This document shows, piece after piece, positions 48,461 to 58,770 of a stretch of DNA of 64,000 nt (position 1 is its first letter; every line of letters starts with the position of its first letter). The notes beneath the pieces were generated by a model, which searched no databases, had not been told where the DNA came from, and saw nothing but the letters and a program-made list of their open reading frames with translations. The DNA is from Yersinia pekkanenii (GTDB taxonomy: Bacteria; Pseudomonadota; Gammaproteobacteria; Enterobacterales; Enterobacteriaceae). The translations under genes and the position numbers were made by a program. The stretch is taken from NCBI RefSeq assembly GCF_001152565.1, contig NZ_CQAZ01000010.1, positions 60,852-124,851 on the forward strand, read 5' to 3'.

Positions 48461-49411
48461 TTACTCCCACCCGGTCCGAGGATTAAATGACGCCTGCTCT
48501 GACAGTTGTTGCCAAAGTGCCCGCATTTTCTCATCCGGTTTCGGCGGCATAACCACTTTGAGAATTGCGTACAGATCGCCAGTCCCTTTCTTGCTGACCA
48601 GACCCTTACCTTTGATACGCAATCGCTGACCACTTTGGCTACCCGCCGGGATCGTTAAGGCAATTTTTCCCGTCAGTGTCGGTATCTCAACACTGGCACC
48701 CAATGCCGCTTCCCATGGGGCTAACGGCACCACTATTTGTAAGTTCTGACCATCAACATCAAACAACGGATGCGGCGCAAGACGAATAATCAGGAATAAA
48801 TCGCCGTTGGCACCACCAGCAAAACCAGGGGCTCCCTGCCCTTTAAGACGAATACGTTCACCGTCCCTCACCCCCGCAGGAATTTTTACCTTCAGCGTTT
48901 TTGATGTCTCAGCCCCCGGATACCCCGAAGCATCAATGGTCGGTATCTTGTAAGAAATTGAGCGTGACTGTTCTGCTAAGGTTTCGTCTAAAAAGACGGG
49001 TAACTCCATCTCAAGATCCTGGCCACGTACACCCCGAGACTCCCGATGAGTTGAATGATGAGTCGAAGAGCCACGGTTAGCAAAGAAGGATTCGAAGAAA
49101 TCCGAGAAGTCCTGAGAGCCACCACCCGCACTGTTGTGCCATTGTTGACCACCTGAATTATAGGCGGCCTGTTGCTGCGCAAAACGGGGGTCATTGCGAT
49201 GCAGCCTTAACTCGTCGTATTCGGCGCGACGTTCAGGATCTTTTAATACTTCGTAAGCCTCGGCTACCTCCTTAAACTGACGTTCAGCATCGGGTTCAGA
49301 GCTGACATCAGGGTGGTATTTGCGCGCCAACTTACGATAAGCTGTTTTAATCTCTTTTAGGGAGGCTGTTGGTTCTACTCCCATCACCGCATAATAGTCT
49401 TTAAATTCCAT
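48461..49411 (-). CDS. cbpA: CbpA, curved-DNA-binding DnaJ-family co-chaperone
   Basis: CbpA (316 aa) is a DnaJ homologue that works with DnaK and binds curved DNA in the nucleoid. The J-domain (residues 5-70) has the HPD motif at residues 33-35. A Gly/Phe-rich linker (~70-115) leads to two beta-sandwich substrate-binding domains ([21 protein letters not shown] and a second [17 protein letters not shown]). There is no zinc-finger region, which separates it from DnaJ. It is followed by cbpM. Confidence 0.95.
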   Translation of the reverse strand: MEFKDYYAVMGVEPTASLKEIKTAYRKLARKYHPDVSSEPDAERQFKEVAEAYEVLKDPERRAEYDELRLHRNDPRFAQQQAAYNSGGQQWHNSAGGGSQDFSDFFESFFANRGSSTHHSTHRESRGVRGQDLEMELPVFLDETLAEQSRSISYKIPTIDASGYPGAETSKTLKVKIPAGVRDGERIRLKGQGAPGFAGGANGDLFLIIRLAPHPLFDVDGQNLQIVVPLAPWEAALGASVEIPTLTGKIALTIPAGSQSGQRLRIKGKGLVSKKGTGDLYAILKVVMPPKPDEKMRALWQQLSEQASFNPRTGWE

Positions 49412-49605
49412 GTGGTAATATCCTTACATTCAATATTTGATTAGGTATATCCCCATCAGACTTAGATAAAACCTATTTATGTCTATTCCCGATTTTTTTC
49501 AACCCCATCCAGCGGGTAACCTTAACTGTAAACTATAGCGGTAACTGCCTACTTGTGGGTGATCGGTCTCTATTTTCGTAAAACTATTCTGACATCGTAT
49601 AAGCG

Positions 49606-50688
49606 TTACAAATCATATAATTGATCCGCGGGCTTATTCGCTGTAGGCATCGCTCTTTTCTGATTAATTTGTTTCACCGAGGAACGGATCACTAGCTTCC
49701 CCTGTAATAAGGTATTACTGAAGGGAGCATCTGGGCGTAATAAGCGCCGTTGTAATAACTGAATAGCCTCTGCCCCTAACTCGTCACGAGGCACATGCAC
49801 CGCAGTCAGCGGAACGTCATGAATATCGGCCAGATTAAAACCGTCCATACTCATTACGGATACTCTATCAGGTACACTTATTCTCAATTTATTCAGCGCA
49901 TTAACCGCACCAGCTGCCATATAATCGCCGCCTGCCAAAATCGCCGTCGGCAGTTGGCTCTTATCCTCACAGACGATGAAAACTGCGGTTATCGCCTGCT
50001 CGGCTTCTTTCGCACCAAAGCCATGAGTGATTACCAGATGTTGGTTATCATCAAAACTCATATTATTGCTGGCGAAGGCCTCTTTAATCCCCACCAACCG
50101 TAGCTCCATGGTGTTACGGCGTAGACATTGTAGGGTCAGAATACGCCGATGCCCCTGTTGGATCAGGTAGTTAGTAGAAAACTCACCAATCAATTGATGG
50201 TCAGGTGATACGCTATCCAGTGACATTTCTTTATCACGGCAATTGATTAAAACCGATGGCTTATTCACTCCAGCCGCTAATGCATGAATACGCGGATCAT
50301 CGATACCAATAATGATTGCCGCCTCGGTTTGGGGATTGGTCATTTTCTCCAGGAACAACGAAATATCACTGTGGGTTTCAGATAACCCACAGTAACGGAT
50401 CATGACTTCATGTTGGCTAACCGCTTCGGTAATACCCTGAATGACTTTGTAGTAAAAAATATCGGTACGAACATCAAAGGCCCGATGTGGGGCAAATACC
50501 ATAATGTTATTTAGCATCAGCCGCCCACTGGACAAATTCTGCAAAATTCCCTGCGATTGTGCATATGCCATTACCTGCTGTTTCGCTTTCACACTGGTAT
50601 TGGCTTTACCCGCTAATACTCTCGATACCGTGCTAATTGAAAGACCGGTTTGATTGGCTATTTCTTGTATTTTTAGCTTTCCATTCAT
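49606..50688 (-). CDS. LacI-family regulator, divergent from the MFS/GH31 operon
   Basis: This 360-residue protein has a LacI HTH (KLKIQEIANQTGLSISTVS, then RVLAGKANTSVKAKQ) and a sugar-binding core (VLINCRDKEMSLDSVSPDHQLIG, DRVSVMSMDGFNLADIHDVPLTAVHVP). It stands head to head with the transporter and alpha-glucosidase genes. Two LacI-type palindromes (50715-50728, 50792-50805) between them fit autoregulation and operon repression. The inducer is presumably a glycoside or its product. Confidence 0.9.
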   Translation of the reverse strand: MNGKLKIQEIANQTGLSISTVSRVLAGKANTSVKAKQQVMAYAQSQGILQNLSSGRLMLNNIMVFAPHRAFDVRTDIFYYKVIQGITEAVSQHEVMIRYCGLSETHSDISLFLEKMTNPQTEAAIIIGIDDPRIHALAAGVNKPSVLINCRDKEMSLDSVSPDHQLIGEFSTNYLIQQGHRRILTLQCLRRNTMELRLVGIKEAFASNNMSFDDNQHLVITHGFGAKEAEQAITAVFIVCEDKSQLPTAILAGGDYMAAGAVNALNKLRISVPDRVSVMSMDGFNLADIHDVPLTAVHVPRDELGAEAIQLLQRRLLRPDAPFSNTLLQGKLVIRSSVKQINQKRAMPTANKPADQLYDL

Positions 50689-50714
50689 TTTGTGATCTCT
50701 CTCAAATTAGCAGA

Positions 50715-50728
50715 TGAAAAAATTTTCA
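50715..50728. promoter_or_regulatory. LacI-type operator 1
   Basis: TGAAAAAATTTTCA, an imperfect palindrome with TGAAAA / TTTTCA half-sites, lies next to the regulator start. It shares half-sites with the second copy 77 bp away. Confidence 0.6.
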
Positions 50729-50791
50729 TGGTGGGCAAATGGCTTATTTAGGCTATTACCTAATATAAAGGCTGAAATATCACTCAGCCCA

Positions 50792-50805
50792 TGAAAATCC
50801 TTTCA
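50792..50805. promoter_or_regulatory. LacI-type operator 2
   Basis: TGAAAATCCTTTCA is a palindromic site sharing TGAAA / TTTCA half-sites with operator 1. Confidence 0.6.
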
Positions 50806-50947
50806 AAAAAACGCGTATTAAAGCCAATTTAAGCTAGTTACCTTATTTTGGTAAACCAATTTTAAAAATATATCAGTCCGATTATCTTAGGGTAAAATAT
50901 AAAAAACCAGATATATCAATTGAATGGATTTTATTTGTTGATTTCAT

Positions 50948-50963
50948 TGTGATGGGCGTCACA
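50948..50963. promoter_or_regulatory. CRP-cAMP binding site
   Basis: TGTGATGGGCGTCACA is an exact match to TGTGA-N6-TCACA, upstream of the MFS/GH31 operon. It suggests glucose-sensitive activation. Confidence 0.78.
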
Positions 50964-51060
50964 TTAAAACTCAGCATAATCTTAATCATCAAAAATGGAT
51001 CATACCAAAACAATAAGTTGGTTCGGCTAATTTGTTACCGACTAACATCAGGAGGCAGGG

Positions 51061-52368
51061 ATGAGTGTTGAGATTAATCAATCCGCTAAGGTTATCGGGC
51101 GGCGAAAAGTAAAGTCACTGCGCTGGTGGATGCTGGCACTATTTCTACTTGGGGTCACAGTTAACTATATTACCCGTAACTCTCTGGGTATCCTCGCCCC
51201 CGAGCTAAAGACCAGCCTGAATATGACCACGGAACAATATTCATGGATAGTGGCATCTTTTCAATTGGCCTACACCGTTTTTCAGCCACTCTGTGGTTGG
51301 TTGATCGATGTCATCGGTTTAAAGATGGGATTCCTGGTCTGCGCCAGTGTCTGGGCGGTGGTATGCATGATGCACGCTGGGGCTGGTACCTGGTTCCAAC
51401 TGGCAGTGTTGCGCTTCTTTATGGGCAGTGCCGAGGCTGCGGCAACACCGGCAAATGCCAAAGCGATTTCTGATTGGTTCCCGAAAAAAGAACGTCCCAT
51501 TGCGGCGGGTTGGGCAGGAGTCGGTTTCTCTATTGGTGCGATGTTAGCGCCACCGATTATCGTACTGGCACATGTGGCTCTGGGCTGGCAAGGCGCATTT
51601 TTATTCTCCGGTGCATTGGCCATGATTTGGGTTCTGTTATGGTGGCGTTTTTACCATTCACCGGATACGCATCCAAATCTGAGCAAAGAAGAGTTTGAAC
51701 TGATTCATCAAGACAATGAACCTGTACTCCCTCGTCTGCCTTTCCTTAAATCGTTAGCTATTTTAAGCAAGAATAAGAAATTTTACGGTATCGCTATCCC
51801 CGCTTTTCTGGCAGAACCGGCATGGGCAGTATTCAGTTTCTGGGTACCACTTTATCTGGCAACCGAGCGGGGCATGGATCTGAAGCAGATCGCCATGTTC
51901 GCCTGGCTCCCTTTCCTCGCCGCAGATATCGGTAGCGTCGCTAGTGGCTATTTGACCAAGCTCTATCAGAAGTGGTTCGGTTGCAGCCGTGTCAATTCCG
52001 TAGTTGCCAGTTCGGTAACCGGCGCATTTATGATGATTTCACTGGCATTTGTTGCCATCACCAAAGACCCTTATCTGGCAATTGCTTTAATCTCCATCGG
52101 CGGCTTCGGGCATCAGGTTATTTCCTGCATGCTTAGTGCATTAGTGGTCGACTCTTTTGATAAAAACCAAGTGGCTACCGTCAATGGTCTACGTGGTTCT
52201 TCCGCCTGGATTGCCAGTTTTATGTTTACCTTATTAATTGGCGCGGTTTCCGACACCATCGGCTTTAACCCGCTGTTTATTGCCATGGGTTTTTTCGATC
52301 TAATTGGTGCTGTGTTCCTGATTGCACTGTTTGCTGAGCGCCGCAACAAAACCCAACCGGCCGCCTGA
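51061..52368 (+). CDS. MFS transporter of the anion:cation symporter type, partner of the GH31 enzyme
   Basis: This 435-residue protein has 12 hydrophobic helices and a pattern of the ACS branch (RWWMLALFLLGVTVNYITRN, FFMGSAEAAATPANAKAISDWFPKKERPIAAGW). Members take up hexuronates, glucarate, glycosides and phosphonates. The ribosome binding site CAGGAGG is strong. It is followed 28 bp later by the alpha-glucosidase gene, so the substrate is probably a glycoside that the latter cleaves inside the cell. Confidence 0.88.
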   Translation: MSVEINQSAKVIGRRKVKSLRWWMLALFLLGVTVNYITRNSLGILAPELKTSLNMTTEQYSWIVASFQLAYTVFQPLCGWLIDVIGLKMGFLVCASVWAVVCMMHAGAGTWFQLAVLRFFMGSAEAAATPANAKAISDWFPKKERPIAAGWAGVGFSIGAMLAPPIIVLAHVALGWQGAFLFSGALAMIWVLLWWRFYHSPDTHPNLSKEEFELIHQDNEPVLPRLPFLKSLAILSKNKKFYGIAIPAFLAEPAWAVFSFWVPLYLATERGMDLKQIAMFAWLPFLAADIGSVASGYLTKLYQKWFGCSRVNSVVASSVTGAFMMISLAFVAITKDPYLAIALISIGGFGHQVISCMLSALVVDSFDKNQVATVNGLRGSSAWIASFMFTLLIGAVSDTIGFNPLFIAMGFFDLIGAVFLIALFAERRNKTQPAA

Positions 52369-52396
52369 TGCTATTCCTTTTAAGAGATAAGCTGTG

Positions 52397-54772
52397 ATGA
52401 AAACATTAAAAAACTGGCAGTTAATAAATGAATTTCCCGACCATCTGGAATTACTGGTTGATGACCGTCATATATTTTGTCTGTATGTATTAGAGCCTAA
52501 CCTATGTCGGGTGCTGATTAAACGCAATGGCGAGCTGGCATTAAACCGCACCTGGAGTATTGCCCCACAGGGGGATGTTCCGTGGTCGGGGCGCGATCGC
52601 TTAAGCCTGACCGGTTTTTCCATTCCGGGGTATCAATTGGAGCGGCAGGAGCAACAGTTGAGAGTCACCACTGAATGCCTACGAGTAACCATTCACCAAC
52701 CTCTATATCTGGAATGGGAATATAAAAATCAACAGGGCGAATGGCAACCATTGGCAGCGGACCGGCCGACCAGCGCTTATTTACTCAGCCCACAAGGAGA
52801 AGCGATTGCTCACTATCAGCGACGTTATCCCAATGAGCAATATTATGGGCTGGGCGAAAAAGCCGGTGATCTTAACCGTGCAGGCCGCCGCTTTGAAATG
52901 CGCAATTTAGATGCCATGGGCTACAACGCCGCCAGTACTGACCCGCTCTACAAGCATATTCCGTTTACCATCACCCGTCGTGATGATGTCAGTTTTGGTC
53001 TGTTTTATGACAACCTAAGCAGTTGCTGGTTGGATTTGGGTAACGAGATAGATAACTACCATCTGGCCTATCGACGCTATCAGGCTGAAGCAGGTGACCT
53101 TGATTACTATATATTCCTCGGCCCAAAAGTGTTGGATGTCACTAAAGCCTTTGTCCGCCTGACCGGCAAGACCCAATTTGGCCCAAAATGGAGCCTTGGC
53201 TACAGCGGTTCAACCATGCATTACACCGATGCCCCTGATGCACAGCTGCAATTGCAAAAGTTTATTACTTTGTGTCAGCAGCATGATATTCCCTGTGATT
53301 CTTTCCAGCTCTCATCTGGTTATACCTCCATCAAGAACAAGCGTTATGTTTTTAACTGGAATTACGACAAAGTGCCGCAACCCAAGGTCATGAGCCATTC
53401 ATTCCTACAGGCGGGGATCAGGTTGGCGGCCAATATTAAACCTTGTTTGTTACAGGATCATCCTCAATATCAGAATGTTGCAGAAAATGGGTTATTTATC
53501 CGTGATGGTGAAACTGGGTTGCCAGAACGATCTTCATTCTGGGACGACGAAGGCTCTCATCTTGATTTCACTAATCCTGCAACCGTGGATTGGTGGCAAG
53601 AGAACGTCACTAAACAACTGCTGGAACTGGGGATAGGTTCGACCTGGAATGATAATAATGAATACGAAGTGTGGGATGGTGAAGCACGCTGCTATGGATT
53701 CGGCGAATCTATCGCGATCAAACATATCAGGCCAGTAATGCCCTTACTGATGATGCGTGCCTCAATGGAAGCTCAACAAGTATTTGCTCCAGATCTACGC
53801 CCATATCTGATATCGCGCTCCGGTTGCGCCGGTATGCAACGCTACGCCCAAACCTGGAGTGGCGACAACCGTACCAGTTGGCAAACACTGCGTTACAACA
53901 TCCGCATGGGGCTAGGCATGAGCCTGTCCGGGTTATACAACCTGGGTCACGATGTCGGCGGTTTTTCTGGCGATAAACCAGAAGCGGAGCTGTTTATCCG
54001 CTGGGTACAAAACGGTGTGATGCATCCACGATTTACTATTCATTCATGGAATGAAGACAACACGGTAAATGAGCCTTGGATGTACCCTGCTGCGACCCCG
54101 ATGATTCGTGATGCCATGGCGCTACGTTACCGATTATTGCCGTATTTTTACACGCTGCAATGGCAAGCCACTCACGATGATGAGCCGATGTTACGCCCTA
54201 CTTTCCTCGATCATGAACAGGATAGCCACACGTTTAAAGAAAATGACGACTTTATGCTGGGCCGTGATTTACTGGTCGCGAGCGTGGTGGAATCAGGCCA
54301 ACGGCAGCGTGAAGTTTATTTACCGGATAATAATATTGGTTGGTATTGTTTTCATACCGGGCAATGGTACAGCGGTGGGCAAACTATCATTTTAGAGGCA
54401 CCACTGGAGCGCTTGCCATTATTGGTACGGGCCGGTGCCGCGCTGCCGTTGTCACGACGTATTGCCTTTGTTAATGCCAGCCTGGACTCTCAACGCGAAC
54501 TGGCACTTTATCCGACCAAAGGGGGCGGCCAATCCAGTGGGATACTGTTTGACGATGATGGTGAAAGCCACCGCTGGCAGCAAGGCCATGCATTGTGGTT
54601 GAGTTGGCAGGTGACGACCGATAATCACCGCATTGATATCACTTTTGAGCGCACTGGCAGCTATCGACCGGCATGGCATGAATTAACGATTAACCTGCCA
54701 ACTAATGAACATCGCGAGTTATATATTAACGGTGTCGCCGGTAACCTATTACAATTAAGTCAGTTAATTTAA
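52397..54772 (+). CDS. GH31 alpha-glucosidase (cytoplasmic)
   Basis: This 791-residue GH31 enzyme hydrolyses alpha-linked glucosides. The nucleophile region is GIGSTWNDNNEYEVWDGE (near residue 417) and the acid/base region is SRSGCAGMQRYAQTWSGDNRTSW. NEQYYGLGEKAGDLNRAGR is a typical N-terminal substrate loop. There is no signal peptide. The ATG at 52397 is used; a GTG directly before it (52394) is in the same frame. It is the last gene of the operon and is followed by a strong terminator. Its exact glycosidic specificity cannot be read from sequence. Confidence 0.92.
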   Translation: MKTLKNWQLINEFPDHLELLVDDRHIFCLYVLEPNLCRVLIKRNGELALNRTWSIAPQGDVPWSGRDRLSLTGFSIPGYQLERQEQQLRVTTECLRVTIHQPLYLEWEYKNQQGEWQPLAADRPTSAYLLSPQGEAIAHYQRRYPNEQYYGLGEKAGDLNRAGRRFEMRNLDAMGYNAASTDPLYKHIPFTITRRDDVSFGLFYDNLSSCWLDLGNEIDNYHLAYRRYQAEAGDLDYYIFLGPKVLDVTKAFVRLTGKTQFGPKWSLGYSGSTMHYTDAPDAQLQLQKFITLCQQHDIPCDSFQLSSGYTSIKNKRYVFNWNYDKVPQPKVMSHSFLQAGIRLAANIKPCLLQDHPQYQNVAENGLFIRDGETGLPERSSFWDDEGSHLDFTNPATVDWWQENVTKQLLELGIGSTWNDNNEYEVWDGEARCYGFGESIAIKHIRPVMPLLMMRASMEAQQVFAPDLRPYLISRSGCAGMQRYAQTWSGDNRTSWQTLRYNIRMGLGMSLSGLYNLGHDVGGFSGDKPEAELFIRWVQNGVMHPRFTIHSWNEDNTVNEPWMYPAATPMIRDAMALRYRLLPYFYTLQWQATHDDEPMLRPTFLDHEQDSHTFKENDDFMLGRDLLVASVVESGQRQREVYLPDNNIGWYCFHTGQWYSGGQTIILEAPLERLPLLVRAGAALPLSRRIAFVNASLDSQRELALYPTKGGGQSSGILFDDDGESHRWQQGHALWLSWQVTTDNHRIDITFERTGSYRPAWHELTINLPTNEHRELYINGVAGNLLQLSQLI

Positions 54773-54788
54773 CCAACTGATAGTCAAT

Positions 54789-54824
54789 AAGAAACGGGTT
54801 CCATGTCAGAACCTGTTTCTTTTC
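54789..54824 (+). terminator. Rho-independent terminator after the GH31 gene
   Basis: A 13-bp stem (AAGAAACGGGTTC with GAACCTGTTTCTT, one G-U pair) around CATGTCA is followed by TTTTCC. It stands 17 bp after the alpha-glucosidase stop. Confidence 0.85.
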
Positions 54825-54932
54825 CATTTATAACCCTGCCTGACTAGCGCCGCTAGTCTTAACGCCCCGGTCAGTGAGCGTACGCTGCACATTGGTAAAA
54901 ACTGTAGTGATGTGAGGGACGCCCCTTCCTAA

Positions 54933-55199
54933 GGTTCGGGAGGAAAACAACGATTGTCCTCTGTGACAAAAAACGGCAATCGTAGCCTGAGAACATTAAT
55001 CATCCATGGCGCACGGTCAGTGATGCGATGTATGAAAAAACGTGATGACGGTGTGGGTCTGTGGCTGAAAAAGCTTGAGGCCCGGCGAGGGTTCCTGAAA
55101 ACCACAGTGGCGCTGGCCAATAAGTTGACACGGGTTATCTGGCGAATATTAACCGATTGCGTTGATTTTAATATGAATAAGGCTTTTGCAGCGAGTTGA
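54933..55199 (+). pseudogene. IS110-family transposase, C-terminal fragment
   Basis: The plus strand reads GSGGKQRLSSVTKNGNRSLR TLIIHGARSVMRCM and ends NKAFAAS, the C-terminal (Tnp_20-like) part of an IS110-family transposase. It is cut off by a TAA at 54930. The catalytic N-terminal half is absent. About 230 bp of remnant IS sequence follow until the IS3 fragment. The element is dead and marks the start of the decayed mobile region. Confidence 0.82.
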
Positions 55200-55437
55200 T
55201 TTAATGCTGCGTTGAAGAAAATATATCTCTCTGAGTTTGCAAGCACTGATGAGAAAACGGCTACCGTCCCTGTAACAGCCTGAAGTTGACCTGGGTAATC
55301 AAATACCGGTGTAGTGATAAGGAGACAGGGTTCGGATTACATCATGGCGCAGGTAAATTCACCGACTATGACGCCGGATATATGGTCGCAAACCGTATCG
55401 AACCAGTACTTGTAACACCCGGGGCGTCCATATAGGG

Positions 55438-55905
<468 letters not shown>

Positions 55906-55908
55906 TCA

Positions 55909-56234
55909 GGTGGCCAAATTTAGTGTGCCATTACAAACTCTCAACTGAGTGGCATTATAGGCAATTGAGTATTGAGTTGAATCGAAGGGGATTTCGTACA
56001 TCTGAACTGCAAGGATTAGTAGAACGTGAAAAATCTTTAATTTTGGATAAGATTTTTAGCACAATGCGCGCGAAAGGGATAAAAAGAGGAGAGATTCTCG
56101 ATCAACTTTCTTTGCCGTTAGATGAGATAAGTACACTAACTTTCAATAATAATTTCTTTATGGAAGCTATTGAGGGTTCAGGGAACAATGTAACCCTTAA
56201 ACCTAAAGATACTTTCCTCAAGTTGGTAAAATAA
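55909..56234 (+). pseudogene. C-terminal remnant of an ImmA/IrrE-type metalloprotease or phage repressor-like protein
   Basis: The frame reads YKLSTEWHYRQLSIELNRRG FRTSELQGLVEREKSLILDK...LPLDEISTLTFNN, the C-terminal part of XRE/ImmA-IrrE proteins of mobile elements. The HEXXH catalytic part is absent. It joins directly to the broken IS3 gene at ~55905. ORF callers extend it upstream through the IS to 55818, which is not credible. Confidence 0.7.
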
Positions 56235-56293
56235 AACATTGATATTTAAGTTGGCGATTCAACATCGCCAACTTATTTAGCTCAAACTTCAAA

Positions 56294-57436
56294 TCAAAAA
56301 TCTGGAATAAACCCCTCTTTTCGCAAAGCATGAATGACACCACGCATCAGATCTGATTTCGAAAAACCGGCGGTATAAATTCGAGATCCCACTTCAACCG
56401 GTTGCAAAAGGCCACGATCAACTAACTTACCAATCTGATAGGTAATTTGAGCCGACTTAAATCCCGGTAAAACCTCTTTTAAATCATTGGCTTTTACCGT
56501 TCCCTGGCTAATGGTTCGCTTAAGAATTGTAGATTCCGTTTCATTGATTACTCCTCGCCCCTTAGAATACTCGAGCGCTGGATAAAGAATTTTTGAGTTT
56601 AAAAAGTGAAGATTAGAGAGCTTATCGACTTTCTTTAACTCCGCCGATATACCGGTAAGAACATATAGGCACCATTGCTCTAGCCCCTCAACAGCCCCCG
56701 TATCCGCTTCGGCCAGCATCGAGTAATAGCGCTCACGATCATTACAAAAAACCGCTGTTGGGTTTAACACCCGCCCACTGGTTTTCACATTAAAGCCGTA
56801 CTTTATCAGCAAAGAATAAGTCAGCAGGCGCACCGTTCTGCCATTGCCATTACCAAATGGATGAATCCAACCAAAACGGTGATGCGCGAGAGCCACTTTC
56901 ATCAGATCATATTTTGGCGCGTCTGCACGGTTCATAAACTCGACCAATTCCTGCATATAAGCCGGAACATGGATGAATTCAGGCGGCAAATGAGTTGATT
57001 GAGCAATACTCACTCCGTGACTGCGATAAGCACCCGGCGTTTTATCCCCTTCCCGTTCAAGCCCATTTACCGTCATGGCGTGCAGTTCTCGGACAAAATA
57101 CTCCGTGATATCTTCACCAGCATGTAGATGCTCATCAATAAAGTTCATGGCATGTTCGATGTTGCCAATCTCTTTCAATTGATCCGTGGAGTCCTCAGCC
57201 CCTTCAACTTTACTTTCAACGTAATCGGCTAACGTTGTATGGTTACCTTCGATTCTTGCTGAACCCAAGCTTTCCAGCATATGAAAAATACTTTTTAGCT
57301 GGGCAAACAGCAGAGGATGCACGGCGGTTTCAAGGCGCAGGTGTCTCAGTAACTCAAGCTCAGTCAACGCATCAACCAGTGGCGAGTCGAAACTGGGGTT
57401 TAACAGTGCTAAATCATAGTGATTAAATTTAGGCAT
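56294..57436 (-). CDS. Fic-domain protein, probable AMP transferase (class II)
   Basis: This 380-residue protein carries the Fic motif [12 protein letters not shown] with H192 as catalytic base; the usual aspartate is N here (HPFXNGNGR), as in several Fic proteins. An N-terminal inhibitory helix is visible as SARIEG (S59xxxE63G64), which makes it class II with intramolecular self-inhibition. The C-terminal ~100 residues form a winged helix ([22 protein letters not shown]). Fic enzymes usually attach AMP to a hydroxyl on a target protein; the target is unknown. Upstream repeats at 57444-57565 may be operators. Confidence 0.9.
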   Translation of the reverse strand: MPKFNHYDLALLNPSFDSPLVDALTELELLRHLRLETAVHPLLFAQLKSIFHMLESLGSARIEGNHTTLADYVESKVEGAEDSTDQLKEIGNIEHAMNFIDEHLHAGEDITEYFVRELHAMTVNGLEREGDKTPGAYRSHGVSIAQSTHLPPEFIHVPAYMQELVEFMNRADAPKYDLMKVALAHHRFGWIHPFGNGNGRTVRLLTYSLLIKYGFNVKTSGRVLNPTAVFCNDRERYYSMLAEADTGAVEGLEQWCLYVLTGISAELKKVDKLSNLHFLNSKILYPALEYSKGRGVINETESTILKRTISQGTVKANDLKEVLPGFKSAQITYQIGKLVDRGLLQPVEVGSRIYTAGFSKSDLMRGVIHALRKEGFIPDF

Positions 57437-57443
57437 AAAGTTA

Positions 57444-57565
57444 GATTATCTCAAATGTGTAAATATTATTATCTTAAAAATAGATTAAAAAACACTTTAT
57501 AGCCATTATGTTAACAGATAATCATTTGTAGATTATCTCAAAAGTAACTTTATGATTATCTCAAA
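57444..57565 (-). promoter_or_regulatory. Direct repeats upstream of the Fic gene
   Basis: GATTATCTCAAA occurs three times (57444-57455, 57531-57542, 57554-57565), with an inverted GATAATC at 57517-57523 in between. The leftmost copy abuts the Fic start codon. The Fic protein has a C-terminal winged helix, so autoregulation is plausible; the binder is unknown. Confidence 0.6.
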
Positions 57566-57683
57566 AATCCGTGGCGATACATCCTATTGAATATCACTGT
57601 ATACCGAACTGAAATCAACACCATCCCCCTACTACTTTCACTTTGAACCATTATGTTCGGTATCATTCAAAGCAGGGCCAACC

Positions 57684-57698
57684 AGAGATAACAGGAGT
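57684..57698 (+). promoter_or_regulatory. Shared 15-bp ribosome binding leader (copy 1)
   Basis: AGAGATAACAGGAGT precedes the start of the P4-like ORF at 57705. The same 15 bases occur at 58771-58785, before alpA. It contains the Shine-Dalgarno AGGAG. Confidence 0.75.
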
Positions 57699-57704
57699 AA
57701 TCTC

Positions 57705-58070
57705 ATGATAAACCCAGCGGAAAAGCTCAAGGCAAAGCAGCAGGAATTTATCAGTATCAGGGAGTTGATTGAGCGCATTTCGCGTCTCCACCCCGCGATG
57801 AGTCAGGCACAGATAGCTAACTGGCTGCTAATAGAATTGACGGATGCCAGGCCAGTTACAGCGCCGTTATTGATTCAGGACGCGCTCGGCGTGATCCGCG
57901 CCCCCAGCTTTGATGACCCCAAACTTTGCTATTTTGATCTGCTCTCGGCAGCGATGGCCAACCCTAAAATGGATGGAGCGCCTTGTGATGGATGGATACC
58001 TGAAAGTTATAAACCCTGCGAATTTAATCACCGGCCCGATGAGGAGGATGATCACGAACTTCCCTTCTGA
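57705..58070 (+). CDS. Hypothetical protein of a P4-like element (121 aa)
   Basis: This 121-residue acidic-tailed protein (FNHRPDEEDDHELPF) is not recognised. The N-terminal half is helical (AEKLKAKQQEFISIRELIERISRLH); no membrane segment or catalytic motif is visible. It lies first in a plus-strand series leading to AlpA and the primase, and uses the repeated leader. Confidence 0.65.
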   Translation: MINPAEKLKAKQQEFISIRELIERISRLHPAMSQAQIANWLLIELTDARPVTAPLLIQDALGVIRAPSFDDPKLCYFDLLSAAMANPKMDGAPCDGWIPESYKPCEFNHRPDEEDDHELPF

Positions 58071-58082
58071 GGTATTAACCGC

Positions 58083-58610
58083 ATGAATTGTTATGATTAC
58101 ATCGGGTTTAACCGCACTGAAATAGAACAACTTTTGCAGATTAACCTGCGCGACAGTGACGAAGAATATCAAAATATTCTCAAAGATAAATTGCCAAAAT
58201 GGTTAACGCCATTTATATCCAGAATCAATATTACAATAAAAGAAACTGCGGCATTAATTGTCGGGGTGATACCTTATTCTATTCAAACTGATGATATAGG
58301 AATGGTAATAATTAATTATGAAAAATCATTATGGGATGCAGTGGATTGCAACCTATTAAGTTGTCGAGATATTAGTTACACCAATGCGAATAAAGATATT
58401 CGTCATGACGGTTATTTATTAAGATCAGAAGTGGAGGGCTGGCTTAAGGCGAATGGTTTTCACTGGCCGCTGCCGCCAGGCGCTGTACGGGTGGCAACTC
58501 AGGCTATGCTCAACGCGGGTTTCAGCGGGGAAATGGTGACCGAAAAGCAAATGAGTAACTTGATCAGCGAGGCGCTGCTCACTTCGCTGCCCGAGGCCGA
58601 TAATCCATAG
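58083..58610 (+). CDS. Hypothetical protein of a P4-like element (175 aa)
   Basis: This 175-residue protein starts 12 bp after the previous gene. The central part is ITIKETAALIVGVIPYSIQT, and the second half is EVEGWLKANGFHWPLPPGAV with MVTEKQMSNLISEALL. No family is assigned. The HTH-like segment near the C-terminus suggests a regulatory or replication helper protein, but that is inference. Confidence 0.6.
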   Translation: MNCYDYIGFNRTEIEQLLQINLRDSDEEYQNILKDKLPKWLTPFISRINITIKETAALIVGVIPYSIQTDDIGMVIINYEKSLWDAVDCNLLSCRDISYTNANKDIRHDGYLLRSEVEGWLKANGFHWPLPPGAVRVATQAMLNAGFSGEMVTEKQMSNLISEALLTSLPEADNP

Positions 58611-58770
58611 ATAAGCGGAAATTCATTTCCAACTCGGCGCTATTCGCTTCCAACTAACGTATTCGTGTTACGGATTGACCTAAAATCAGCGGAATAAAGG
58701 TTCTTCTTATTTATTGGTCACTTCCCCCTATTACGGCCTGATTTTGTTTCAATTAATTCAGTAACCACCG

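Larger units (their letters stand above)
50689..51060. promoter_or_regulatory. Divergent control region lacI-type / MFS-GH31
   Basis: The 372-bp AT-rich region holds no ORF but three recognisable sites. Two are related palindromes, TGAAAAAATTTTCA at 50715-50728 (27 bp before the regulator start codon) and TGAAAATCCTTTCA at 50792-50805, 77 bp apart. The third is a perfect CRP site, TGTGA-TGGGCG-TCACA, at 50948-50963, about 98 bp before the transporter start. The layout suggests looping repression plus catabolite activation. Confidence 0.75.

Noticed and set aside
54842..54858. Palindrome GACTAGCG-C-CGCTAGTC as an IS end or attachment core
   Set aside because: It is a short isolated palindrome with no partner copy found, so no role is assigned.
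54929..55246. A 105-residue minus-strand gene
   Set aside because: It is antisense to the IS110 transposase fragment.
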